A DNA stretch of 64,000 nt, taken from Bin87 sp965220095. GTDB taxonomy: Bacteria; Chloroflexota; Dehalococcoidia; Lucifugimonadales; UBA3495. The stretch lies in NCBI GenBank assembly GCA_965220095.1, contig OZ244805.1, positions 3,286,001-3,350,000 on the forward strand. The letters are read 5' to 3'. Positions 33,170-41,200 of this stretch are shown here, one piece after another. Both the position numbers and the translations under genes were made by a program. The notes under the pieces are model-generated. The model ran no database searches. It was not told where the DNA came from and saw nothing but the letters and a program-made list of their open reading frames with translations. Position 1 is the first letter of the stretch. The number at the start of each line of letters is the position of its first letter.

Positions 33170-33736
33170 ATGAGCATCAACTTTAGCGACCTCAACAAGG
33201 GCATGGTGATCGAACTGGAAAACCAGCCCTGGCAGGTGATGGATTACGAGCGCCACAAGATGCAGCAACGCGCACCCGTTACCCGCATCAAAATGCGCAA
33301 CCTCATCAGCGGGGCAGTGATAGAGCGGACCTTCCAGCGCTACGACACGGCGTTCAGCCTGGCCGAAATCGATGCTCGGGACACGCAATACCTGTATACC
33401 GACGGTTCGCACTATTTTTTTATGGATCAGGAGACCTTCGATCAGCACGAATTGACCGAGGCACAATTGGGTAGCTCGTTGGGTTATCTCAAAGAGAGCA
33501 TGATCGTTGAGGTGGTGTTCTACAAGGGCTCGGCAATAAACGTAAACCTCCCCATCCACGTGGATCTGGAAGTTGTTGATACGCCCCCGGCGTTTCGTGG
33601 TGATACAGCCCAGGGCGGCAACAAACCCGCCACGCTGGAAACCGGCCTGCGAATCAACGTGCCAATGTTCATAACGCCGGGAACGGTGGTTCGAGTCGAC
33701 ACCCGCAACGGTTCATATTCCGAACGCGTGTCATAG
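33170..33736 (+). CDS. efp: Elongation factor P with non-canonical loop
   Basis: 188 aa, three beta-barrel domains. EF-P binds ribosomes stalled at polyproline. Domain I starts SINFSDLNKGMVIELENQPWQVMDYE. The tip loop reads HKMQQRAPVTRIKM, whereas the usual sequence is VKPGKGxAFVRTK. By ungapped alignment the modified Lys/Arg position is Gln 33, with Arg 34 next to it. The rest is ordinary: TFQRYDTAFSLAEI, NVNLPIHVDLEVVDTPPAFRGDTAQGGNKPATLETG, IKINVP-like INVPMFITPG and VRVDTRNGSYSER. It probably works unmodified or by another modification. Confidence 0.95.
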   Translation: MSINFSDLNKGMVIELENQPWQVMDYERHKMQQRAPVTRIKMRNLISGAVIERTFQRYDTAFSLAEIDARDTQYLYTDGSHYFFMDQETFDQHELTEAQLGSSLGYLKESMIVEVVFYKGSAINVNLPIHVDLEVVDTPPAFRGDTAQGGNKPATLETGLRINVPMFITPGTVVRVDTRNGSYSERVS

Positions 33737-33774
33737 GCCAGAGATTCGGTGACCTGCCACACTTTGCGGCGCTG

Positions 33775-35154
33775 ATGCTCTCGCCGACTGTTTACTCCGT
33801 CGCCCAGGTGGCTGTGTATCTCAAGGAAAAGCTTGAGTCGGATTCACTGTTGTCCAGTTTGACCGTGCAGGGCGAGGTGGCCAATCTGCGGACGGTAGCG
33901 TCGGGGCACTCGTATTTCACCTTGCGCGGCGATGGCAGCAGCATCCGCTGTGTGATGTTCAAGGGCCGTTCCGGTCAGGAATACCTGGGCGAGGGTCAGG
34001 AAATGTTGGCCGGCGGGACGTTCACATTCTATCCGCCGTCAGGGGAGGCCAACCTGCAGGTCGTTGCGGCCTTGCCAGTAGGGGACGGTGCCCTGGCTCT
34101 GGAATTGGCCCGGCTGCGCCAGGCGCTGGAAATGGAAGGGTTGTTTGACCCGTCTCGAAAACGCCCGCTCCCGCTATTCCCCCGAATGGTGGGCGTTGTA
34201 ACTTCTCCAAGCGGAGCCGTATGGCAAGATATACAAAACGTGGTCCGCCGCCGCTACCCGTTGACCCAATTGCGACTGTGCCCATCCGCGGTACAAGGCG
34301 AGGCAGCCGCCGGCCAAATCGCCTCCGCCATCACCAGACTCAACACTGAGTCGATGGTTGACGTGATTATTGTGGCCCGCGGCGGCGGGTCGCTGGAAGA
34401 CCTGTGGTGTTTCAACTCCGAGGAGGTGGCCCGCGCCATATTCGCGAGCAAAGTGCCGGTAGTATCAGGCGTTGGCCACGAAACGGATTACACCATCGCT
34501 GACGACGTGGCAGACCAACGAGCACCCACTCCATCCGCCGCAGCCGAGCTGGTTACGCCCGACCGCAGGCAATTGTTGGCCAACGTTTACTCAGGGCGAC
34601 AGCAGGCCGCATACGCCATGAAGTCAGTAGTGACCAAGCACCGTAACCGGGTGGAAAGTTTGTGGCAGCGTCTCAAGCGGCGCGCCCCGGATGTCGGACT
34701 CATGAAACGACAGGTCGACGATTTGCAAACCAGGGCAGCAACCCGCGTGTTGCTGCGCAACGACTATCTCAAACGCGACGTTTCGACGCTGCACGCCCGA
34801 CTCACCGCATTGGAGCCCGCTGCCACATTGCGTCGCGGTTATGCAGTGGTCAACCGGGCGGCAGACGGTACTGTAATCACCCACCCTCGGCTGGTAGCAG
34901 ACGGCGACCCGCTCGACATTACTGTCGCTGGCGGGGCCTTGTCAGCGACGGCCGGGAGTCAGGCCGACCACATTGCTCAAAGTCGCCAGGAATCAGCGCC
35001 GGCGGTGAGCCACATCGAACCGAACCCACCGGCCCAACATACCGACGACGATTCACTGTTACCAGGACCAGGCCCGGCCGCTCCCAGACGCCAATCTCGT
35101 CGTGGACGCAAGGCTGCTCCGACGCCTCCTCCAGCCATGCGGCCCCTGCTCTGA
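33775..35154 (+). CDS. xseA: Exodeoxyribonuclease VII large subunit
   Basis: 459 aa. With XseB it degrades single-stranded DNA. N-terminal OB domain (VYSVAQVAVYLKEKLESDSLLSSLTVQGEVANL, SGHSYFTLRGDGSSIRCVMFKG). The catalytic domain shows VGVVTSPSGAVWQDIQNVVRRRYP, IIVARGGGSLEDLWCFNSEEVARAI and VVSGVGHETDYTIADDVADQRAPTPSAAAELVTPD. A coiled-coil region follows. The last 70 residues form a Ser/Pro/Arg-rich tail beyond the usual C-terminal domain. xseB begins 26 bases later. Confidence 0.97.
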   Translation: MLSPTVYSVAQVAVYLKEKLESDSLLSSLTVQGEVANLRTVASGHSYFTLRGDGSSIRCVMFKGRSGQEYLGEGQEMLAGGTFTFYPPSGEANLQVVAALPVGDGALALELARLRQALEMEGLFDPSRKRPLPLFPRMVGVVTSPSGAVWQDIQNVVRRRYPLTQLRLCPSAVQGEAAAGQIASAITRLNTESMVDVIIVARGGGSLEDLWCFNSEEVARAIFASKVPVVSGVGHETDYTIADDVADQRAPTPSAAAELVTPDRRQLLANVYSGRQQAAYAMKSVVTKHRNRVESLWQRLKRRAPDVGLMKRQVDDLQTRAATRVLLRNDYLKRDVSTLHARLTALEPAATLRRGYAVVNRAADGTVITHPRLVADGDPLDITVAGGALSATAGSQADHIAQSRQESAPAVSHIEPNPPAQHTDDDSLLPGPGPAAPRRQSRRGRKAAPTPPPAMRPLL

Positions 35155-35180
35155 CCCGTGCCGTTGAGTCGATACATTCA

Positions 35181-35522
35181 ATGACGGAACCGATTACCGA
35201 CGCATGGCACGCTGAACTGGCGGCGCAGCCCTTTGAAGAGGTGTACCGCCGCCTGGAAGAAACCGTGTCTCGACTGGAGCAGGGCGAACTGTCGCTCACC
35301 GATTCGGAACGTCTGTACGTGCAAGGCATGGAGCTAGCGCACAGATGTCAGCAACTGCTCACAGAGACAGAATTGCGGATTACCCAGGTTGGCGAACCCG
35401 ATGACGGCCGTTCGACCGCCAGCGTCCCCGCCAGCAGCGCCAGCGACGACTGGTCGATTCCTCCGGCTCCGGAGCCGGAGGACCCGTCGCTATTTGAAGA
35501 TGACGACGACCTCCCATTCTGA
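35181..35522 (+). CDS. xseB: Exodeoxyribonuclease VII small subunit
   Basis: 113 aa. The core PFEEVYRRLEETVSRLEQGELSLTDSERLYVQGMELAHRCQQLLTETELRI is the XseB helical hairpin that coats XseA. The family is usually about 70-85 aa; the extra C-terminal 45 residues are Ser/Pro-rich and end in an acidic cluster (DPSLFEDDDDLPF). The ATG at 35181 is chosen because it begins just before the conserved core; longer in-frame sequence upstream overlaps xseA in another frame. Confidence 0.93.
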   Translation: MTEPITDAWHAELAAQPFEEVYRRLEETVSRLEQGELSLTDSERLYVQGMELAHRCQQLLTETELRITQVGEPDDGRSTASVPASSASDDWSIPPAPEPEDPSLFEDDDDLPF

Positions 35523-35528
35523 AGTTCA

Positions 35529-36371
35529 GTGGCGAGTCGTGACAACCACGTGCTGCGCGTAGGCTGGTTTTCCACTGGGCGAGGCGAAGGCTCGCGCGGG
35601 CTGCTCAATTTCGTCTGCCAGGCCATCGCTGACCGCAGGCTGGATGCAACCATCGATTTCGTGTTCAGCAACCGGGAGCCCGGCGAAGCTGAAGGGTCGG
35701 ATGAGTTTTTCCGGCTGGTTGAGCAATACGGGATTCCGCTGGTTGCGCTATCTTCCACCAGGTATCGCCGGGAGCACGGCAGCGGCAGGATGAATCGGCA
35801 CCGCGCCGGATTCGACCGAAAGGCGATGCGGTTGTTGGAGCCTTATCAACCGGACGTGTGCGTCCTTGCCGGATATATGCTGATATTTGGCGCCGAGATG
35901 TGCCGGCGCTACCCGTTGCTCAATTTGCATGGTGCATTGCCCGACGGTCCCACCGGAACCTGGCAATCGGTGATCTGGCAGTTGATCGAATCCAGGGCCA
36001 CAAGGACCGGAGCGATGATCCACCTGGCCACCGAACAGGTCGATCGGGGGCCGGTGTTGTCCCATTGCTCTTTGCCAATCGTCGGGGGCGAATTCGACGC
36101 CGACTGGGAAGCAGTGTCCGATAGCGGCATTGAGGAGTTGCAAGCTGCCGAGGGCGAGGACAACGCCCTGTTTCGTCGCATCCGTGCGGAAGGTTACCGC
36201 CGCGAACCGCATTTGCTGTTAGCTACGTTGCGGGCGGTGGGCGACCGGCGACTCCAGGTGCGCCCGGGGGAAGCACTGGATGGAGACGGAGAACCACTGG
36301 CGTACACGCACCGTCAGGGTCTGCCGTTGACCGAAGCAATAGAGGCGGCGATCGCTGCCGAAACGGCGTGA
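35529..36371 (+). CDS. Formyltransferase-family protein (PurN-like fold)
   Basis: 280 aa. The fold of phosphoribosylglycinamide/methionyl-tRNA formyltransferases: HVLRVGWFSTGRGEGSRGLL, LEPYQPDVCVLAGYMLIFG, and the NLHGALPDGPTGTW active site (Asn, His). VDRGPVLSHCSLPI contains the expected Asp. It is about 70 residues longer than PurN and lacks the PurN phosphate-site spacing, so it may use another formyl acceptor. It starts at GTG 35529, 6 bases past xseB, and its stop abuts the clpX stop of the opposite strand. Confidence 0.8.
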   Translation: MASRDNHVLRVGWFSTGRGEGSRGLLNFVCQAIADRRLDATIDFVFSNREPGEAEGSDEFFRLVEQYGIPLVALSSTRYRREHGSGRMNRHRAGFDRKAMRLLEPYQPDVCVLAGYMLIFGAEMCRRYPLLNLHGALPDGPTGTWQSVIWQLIESRATRTGAMIHLATEQVDRGPVLSHCSLPIVGGEFDADWEAVSDSGIEELQAAEGEDNALFRRIRAEGYRREPHLLLATLRAVGDRRLQVRPGEALDGDGEPLAYTHRQGLPLTEAIEAAIAAETA

Positions 36372-37769
36372 TTAAGCGGTTTTCTTCCGGGGTTCAGCCG
36401 CCGCCTGAGCCAGAGCGGTTTTAAGCGTTACGTACCTGCCACCGCCGCGTCGGTACAGACGCGGGGAAGCTTCTCCGGTGATAGCATCGCGGTGCACGAC
36501 GCAACGGGAGATGTCGGCGAGGGAAGGCAGCTCGTACATCACGTCGAGCAACGCGCCCTCCACGATATGGCGCAGTACGCGAGCGCCGGTTTGGTATGCC
36601 AGCGCCCGCTCAGCGGCGGCAACCATTGCATCGTCGCTGAACTCCAGTTGCACGCCGTCCAATCGGAAAAGCTGCTGATATTGTTTGACGATTGCGTTTT
36701 TCGGCTCCACCAAAACCCTGACCAGCGCATCACGGTCCAGCGGCTGTAGGGAAGTTACCACCGGCAAACGTCCCACCAATTCGGGGATGAACCCGAATTC
36801 CAGCAAATCTTCGGGCGTCAACTGTTCCGGTGCGGTGGTTGACGGGTCGGCGTTGTCGTTTCGGCTCGGGTTACGGGCCAGAAAACCCATGTTCGAGCCG
36901 ATGGAAAGCCGTCGCGACGTGATCTCCTGCAATCCTTCAAAAGCGCCGCCGCAAATGAAAAGGATGTTGCGGGTATTTATCTGTAACATCTCCTGATGGG
37001 GATGCTTGCGGCCGCCCTGGGGGGGAACATTAGCGATGCAGCCCTCGATGATTTTTAACAATTCCTGCTGCACGCCTTCGCCGGCGACGTCGCGGGTAAT
37101 TGAGCGATTCACGCCTTCTTTACGGGCGATTTTGTCGAGTTCGTCGATGTAGATAATCCCATGTTCGGCCCGGGAGATGTCCCAGTCGGCAGCCTGGATT
37201 AGCCGCAACAGGATATTTTCGACGTCCTCGCCCACATACCCCGATTCGGTCAGAGATGTGGCGTCACAGATGGCGAAGGGTACATCCAGTGTGCGAGCCA
37301 GCGTTTCGGCCAACAGTGTTTTTCCGGATCCAGTCGGGCCAATCAACAGAATGTTGGATTTCTGAACCTCGATTCCAGGGTCTGATGCTTCGCTGCGAAT
37401 CCGTTTGAAATGGTTATAGACCGCAACCGACAGCGTCTTTTTGGCCCTCTCCTGGCCGATGACGTATGCGTCGAGGTGGGCATAGATTTCGCGTGGCACC
37501 AGGGTCGGTGACGCGGCAGCGGAGCGGTCGGCAGCGTTGGCAGTCAGTTCAACGCGGTCGTCTCTGGACTGGATGCGCTTTTCCTCGGCAGCCGGACGTT
37601 TCTTGTTAGCCCGTTCGGCTACATGGGCAGCCAATTCCCGGATGCAATCAAAACAGATCCCGCCCCGAGGTTGGCCGGGTGGTCGCATCAACCGCCCCTG
37701 CGGGTATGAGGATCCGCAAAACGCGCACCGTTGGGAGTTGCGGTTAGCGCTGCGGTTGCTGGTGCTCAT
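36372..37769 (-). CDS. clpX: ATP-dependent Clp protease ATP-binding subunit ClpX
   Basis: 465 aa. Unfolds substrates and feeds ClpP. N-terminal C4 zinc domain (RCAFCGSSYPQG and GICFDCI), Walker A GPTGSGKTLLAE, Walker B IIYIDELDKIARK, sensor and pore region NVPPQGGRKHPHQEMLQINTRNILF, then ELVGRLPVVTSL (arginine finger region). Before the AAA core, an inserted 40-residue stretch after the zinc domain is charged. Last gene of tig-clpP-clpP-clpX. GGAGGG lies 10 bases before the ATG. Its stop touches the stop of the convergent formyltransferase gene with no spacer. Confidence 0.97.
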   Translation of the reverse strand: MSTSNRSANRNSQRCAFCGSSYPQGRLMRPPGQPRGGICFDCIRELAAHVAERANKKRPAAEEKRIQSRDDRVELTANAADRSAAASPTLVPREIYAHLDAYVIGQERAKKTLSVAVYNHFKRIRSEASDPGIEVQKSNILLIGPTGSGKTLLAETLARTLDVPFAICDATSLTESGYVGEDVENILLRLIQAADWDISRAEHGIIYIDELDKIARKEGVNRSITRDVAGEGVQQELLKIIEGCIANVPPQGGRKHPHQEMLQINTRNILFICGGAFEGLQEITSRRLSIGSNMGFLARNPSRNDNADPSTTAPEQLTPEDLLEFGFIPELVGRLPVVTSLQPLDRDALVRVLVEPKNAIVKQYQQLFRLDGVQLEFSDDAMVAAAERALAYQTGARVLRHIVEGALLDVMYELPSLADISRCVVHRDAITGEASPRLYRRGGGRYVTLKTALAQAAAEPRKKTA

Positions 37770-37811
37770 TCCGCAATGTCCCTCCGGAGTTATGAGTGGT
37801 GATTAAGGTGT

Positions 37812-38462
37812 TTAGGCGGCTTCGGCTGTGACTTCCTCGATCGGCGCGCCCAGAATCTCATCCACGAGACCGTACTCAATGGCTTCATCGGAAGTCAGGA
37901 AAAAGTCGCGGTCGGTGTCATCCGCGATCTTTTCGAACGGCTGGCCCGTGGCGTCGGAGAGGATTCTGTTGAGCCGCTCTTTGAGCCGCACGATCTCGCG
38001 AGCCTGAATCTCGATGTCAGCCGCCTGGCCCTGGAAGCTGCCCACGTTGGGCTGGTGCATATGGATAGTCGAGTTGGTCAGGCAGTATCGTTTGCCTTTG
38101 GCGCCGTTGGCAAGCAGAACGGTCGCCATGCTGGCGGCGGTGCCGACGCAAATGGTGGACACTTCCGAGTTGATCAGCTTCACCGTGTCCAGGATCGCGA
38201 GCCCGGAGGCGATGTATCCGCCGGGGCTGTTGATATACATGCTGATGTCCCGGTCCCGGTCTTCGCGTTCCAGGTACAGCAATTGAGCAATGATGACGTT
38301 GGCAACCTGATCAGTAATCGGAGTGCCCAGGTAGATGATCCGTTCCCGCAGCAGCAGCGAATAGATATCGAAGGCGCGTTCACCCCTGGGACCTGATTCA
38401 ATGACCATGGGAACAATGTTGCTGGGTTGCAGCAGGGGAGAATCTTGAAAGGGCATAACCAT
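37812..38462 (-). CDS. clpP: ATP-dependent Clp protease proteolytic subunit (copy 1)
   Basis: 216 aa serine peptidase. Catalytic Ser in GTAASMATVLL, His in IHMHQPNVG, Asp in DTDRDFFLTSDEA. RIIYLGTPITDQVANVIIAQLLYLEREDRDRDISMYINSPGG is the family core. With the neighbouring paralog it could form a mixed ClpP1P2 tetradecamer as in actinobacteria. It lies 42 bases upstream of clpX in the same operon. Confidence 0.97.
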   Translation of the reverse strand: MVMPFQDSPLLQPSNIVPMVIESGPRGERAFDIYSLLLRERIIYLGTPITDQVANVIIAQLLYLEREDRDRDISMYINSPGGYIASGLAILDTVKLINSEVSTICVGTAASMATVLLANGAKGKRYCLTNSTIHMHQPNVGSFQGQAADIEIQAREIVRLKERLNRILSDATGQPFEKIADDTDRDFFLTSDEAIEYGLVDEILGAPIEEVTAEAA

Positions 38463-38513
38463 TGCGGTCTCCTAATACTTGGACGCCAACGGTCCTGAAT
38501 TGCAAAGCTTGGG

Positions 38514-39161
38514 TTAGGCGGCGGCTTTAATCAACGAGTCCGGTAATTCCGTCAGTACGTGGTCGACAATACCGTACTCGACTGCACTCTCAGCATCCAT
38601 CCAATAGTCCCGGTCGGAGTCGCGCGAAACCTTGTCGAACGGCTGACCGCAATTGTCGGACAGGATCGTATTTAGGCGTTGGCGCAGGCGCAGAATTTCC
38701 TGAGCGGTAATTTCGATGTCAGAGGCCGAACCCTGTATGCCGCCCATCACCTGGTGAATCAGCACCGTAGAGTTCGCTGTACAGTACCGCTTGCCCTTGG
38801 TTCCGCCGGATAGGATCACTGCCCCCATGCTAGCGGCTTTTCCCAGGCAAACGGTCGAAACGTCGGGCTTGATCAGCTGCATCGTGTCGTATATTGCCAT
38901 ACCGTCCAGCACGGATCCGCCTGGTGAGTTAACGTACATCACGATGTCCGTTTCGGAATCTTCCCAACCGAGATAGAGCAGCTGAGACACGATGGCATTG
39001 GATACTTCATCATCTACGGCGGTGCCCAGATAGATGATGCGAGCCTGCAACAACAGGGAATAAGGATTGAAGGCGCGCTCGCCCTCCCTGGTAGGTCTGA
39101 TGATCCCCGGCAGCACGTTGGCAGGCAGGGCCAAGGCTGAGGGATTTTGGTCATTCAACAT
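38514..39161 (-). CDS. clpP: ATP-dependent Clp protease proteolytic subunit (copy 2)
   Basis: 215 aa, intact and paralogous to the gene at 37812. Catalytic Ser in GKAASMGAVIL, His in VLIHQVMGG, Asp in DSDRDYWMDAESA. YVNSPGGSVLDGMAIYDTMQ is the substrate-strand region. It differs from copy 1 in the handle loop (VMGGIQGSASDIEI versus NVGSFQGQAADIEI), consistent with division of labour in a heteromeric complex. It follows tig by 33 bases. Confidence 0.97.
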   Translation of the reverse strand: MLNDQNPSALALPANVLPGIIRPTREGERAFNPYSLLLQARIIYLGTAVDDEVSNAIVSQLLYLGWEDSETDIVMYVNSPGGSVLDGMAIYDTMQLIKPDVSTVCLGKAASMGAVILSGGTKGKRYCTANSTVLIHQVMGGIQGSASDIEITAQEILRLRQRLNTILSDNCGQPFDKVSRDSDRDYWMDAESAVEYGIVDHVLTELPDSLIKAAA

Positions 39162-39194
39162 CTGGTTGATCTCCTGAAGTACAACGGAGTTTGG

Positions 39195-40685
39195 TTAGTC
39201 TCGGGTATCTTCTTCATCATCGTCAGCAACGGCATCGTCAGCGACTGCATCGTCAGCGACTGCATCGGCTTCGGCGTCGTCGGCAACGGCTTCGGCCGCC
39301 GCATCGTCCGATTCGGTTCCTACGATAGCCTCGGCTGTAGCCTCTTCTGCTTCCCCGGCGTCTGGGTCATCTGATTCGTCGCCGGCGTCGAGGTTCCCCT
39401 GGGTGATTTCGGTCAATCGTTCCATGACGCGCCGGCTGTGGAGCGACCCGCGGATACCTTCTCGGGTGGATTCCATCCCCAGGTATTCGCGCAGCTGCTC
39501 CAGATTGTCCTGTTCCGCACCCTCGCTGGACAATCCTAGCAAACGGTCGGTTTCGGATTGCACGTCTTCGTCTGAGATTTCGATTTCTTCGACCTGGGCC
39601 AGTTTGCGCATCACCAAGGCGCCAGTCAGTCGGCGTTCGGCGTTGGGGCGCATTTCTTCCCGGAATTCTTCGAGTGTTTTGCCCAGGAACCTCAGGTAGG
39701 TTGTCAGGTCCAGGTTTTGTTGCCGCAGCATCCGGTCGCGCTCTTCCTGCATTGATTCCAGCTCTCGCTCGAAGAGTATCGGAGAGGCGTTGACCACGGC
39801 CGCATCGCACAAGGCTTCCAGGCTTTGTTGTTCCAACTGGTTACGGGCGGCGGATTCGGCCTGGGAGGTCAGCGATTCCAGGATGTTGGCACGCAAAGCT
39901 TCCAGATCGTCGAAACCTTCACCGATGGATTTGGCGAATTCGTCATCAAGTTCGGGCAGGTTCTTCTCTTTGACGGACAGCACCGTCACCTGGAATTGAA
40001 CGTCTTGGCCGGCGTACTGTTCCCGAGGGTAGTCCTCAGGAATCGTTACCGTAAACTCGCGCTCCTCTTCCTCAACCATACCCAACAGGTTGGGCGCAAA
40101 GCCCGGGAAGGGAAGTACGTTTGCTTCTTCGGGCACGTACTCAACGTCGTCATCTTCCACCACGGTTTCATCTTCGATGGTGCCGCGCACGTTGAGGTTC
40201 AAGCGATCCCCATACGCTACCGCGCGTTCCACGGGCTCCCAGACGGCCTGCTCTTGCTGGATACGTTCGATCACGCGGTCAACGTCCTCATCGGTTACTT
40301 CCGTGGTATCCGATTCGACGCGAATCGATAGGTAGTCTCCGAGGTCTACGGTGGGTTCAAGGGGAATGGTGGCAGTGAAAGAGACCGGTTCCAGGTCAGT
40401 TATTTCTATGCTAGGTTCGGCGAATGCCTCAACTTCCTGTTCACGCAGGACCTGGTCCAGCGTTTCGGGAACCATGAAATCCAGCGCTTCTTGGAGCAAT
40501 GTGGGTCGGCCCAGCATTCGCTCAACGATGTGGCGAGGAGCCTTCCCCCGGCGGAAGCCAGGAATGTTAACTCGCGACACGGTGCGCCGATAGGAACGGT
40601 CGATAAACGGGTTTTCGTCCTCTTCGGCCAGTTCCACCGTGAGCGTCAGTTCGATGGGTGATGCGTTATCCCTGGTGACCTTCAC
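39195..40685 (-). CDS. tig: Trigger factor (ribosome-associated chaperone/prolyl isomerase)
   Basis: 496 aa. The N-terminal ribosome-binding domain has the signature VNIPGFRRGKAPRHIVERMLG. A FKBP-like PPIase domain (about residues 155-250) and the helical C-terminal domain follow. A low-complexity acidic tail from about residue 425 is made of Ala/Val/Asp/Glu with repeated AVADD units, encoded by a 15-bp tandem repeat (39218-39262). It heads tig-clpP-clpP-clpX, coupling folding and degradation. AGGAG 10 bases before the GTG at 40685 sets the start. Confidence 0.96.
   Translation of the reverse strand: MKVTRDNASPIELTLTVELAEEDENPFIDRSYRRTVSRVNIPGFRRGKAPRHIVERMLGRPTLLQEALDFMVPETLDQVLREQEVEAFAEPSIEITDLEPVSFTATIPLEPTVDLGDYLSIRVESDTTEVTDEDVDRVIERIQQEQAVWEPVERAVAYGDRLNLNVRGTIEDETVVEDDDVEYVPEEANVLPFPGFAPNLLGMVEEEEREFTVTIPEDYPREQYAGQDVQFQVTVLSVKEKNLPELDDEFAKSIGEGFDDLEALRANILESLTSQAESAARNQLEQQSLEALCDAAVVNASPILFERELESMQEERDRMLRQQNLDLTTYLRFLGKTLEEFREEMRPNAERRLTGALVMRKLAQVEEIEISDEDVQSETDRLLGLSSEGAEQDNLEQLREYLGMESTREGIRGSLHSRRVMERLTEITQGNLDAGDESDDPDAGEAEEATAEAIVGTESDDAAAEAVADDAEADAVADDAVADDAVADDDEEDTRD
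39218..39262. repeat. 15-bp tandem repeat (3 copies) in the tig 3' end
   Basis: CATCGTCAGCAACGG followed by two copies of CATCGTCAGCGACTG. On the coding strand it encodes the repeated AVADD units of the acidic tail of trigger factor. Confidence 0.88.
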
Positions 40686-40728
40686 CGCCGATACACTCCT
40701 AAAACGCCAATTGGGGTTACAGCAAACG

Positions 40729-40760
40729 CCGGGCAGGGCGGTCGATGCCGGCCTGCCCGG
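40729..40760 (-). promoter_or_regulatory. Leader hairpin upstream of tig
   Basis: CCGGGCAGG (40729-40737) and CCTGCCCGG (40752-40760) form a perfect 9-bp stem in the tig 5' leader, between the promoter and the RBS. No T-run follows, so a simple attenuator is unlikely. RNA stability or translation control is possible. Confidence 0.5.
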
Positions 40761-40771
40761 TTCATGCTGAG

Positions 40772-40780
40772 ATTATAGCA
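40772..40780 (-). promoter_or_regulatory. Extended -10 promoter of the tig-clpP-clpP-clpX operon
   Basis: On the minus strand TGC is followed by a perfect TATAAT. The -35 region (TTCGCC at 17 bases) is poor, fitting an extended -10 promoter. The leader would be about 80 bases. Confidence 0.65.
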
Positions 40781-41200
40781 TACCGAACGAATACGGCGAA
40801 ACCCGACGCATGGACCGACGCGGGCAACCGCCGGCCAGTCCGGTTACCGGGCCTGCGCCACCGCTCGTCGAGGATTCCCCGGTTCAAGCGTTTCCAGTTC
40901 AGGCATTTCCATCGGTTGACCGGTTGGAACCATTTTTTTACCGGCGCCAACATTGGGTTTTTGAAAAAAATCGCCGAACTGTGCATTTTGAGTAGCAGGC
41001 GCAACCGCCCACGCCTTTGCTAAATTGGGAGACATAAACCGGCAGGCAACTTCCTGTACGGCTATCGAAACCGCGTTTAGAGGGGAATACCAGTTGCGAC
41101 CGTCGCCGCCGGACATAGCCGTAGCCGATGCTGCGCCCCCCACCTGCGTGCCGGCAATCAGAAATACAAGGGCGCATGGTCTCCCAGGGCCACCTGCACC

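Larger units (their letters stand above)
40686..41200. other. Intergenic region between divergent tig and rsmH
   Basis: About 515 bp. The left 100 bases hold the tig leader hairpin and promoter. The remainder has short A/T runs and several overlapping small open frames on both strands without RBS or family resemblance. No rsmH promoter was identified with confidence. Confidence 0.5.

Noticed and set aside
40844..41177. Minus-strand frames upstream of tig, one preceded by a hydrophobic stretch resembling a signal peptide
   Set aside because: The hydrophobic stretch has no ATG/GTG/TTG before it, no RBS is present and no family is evident.
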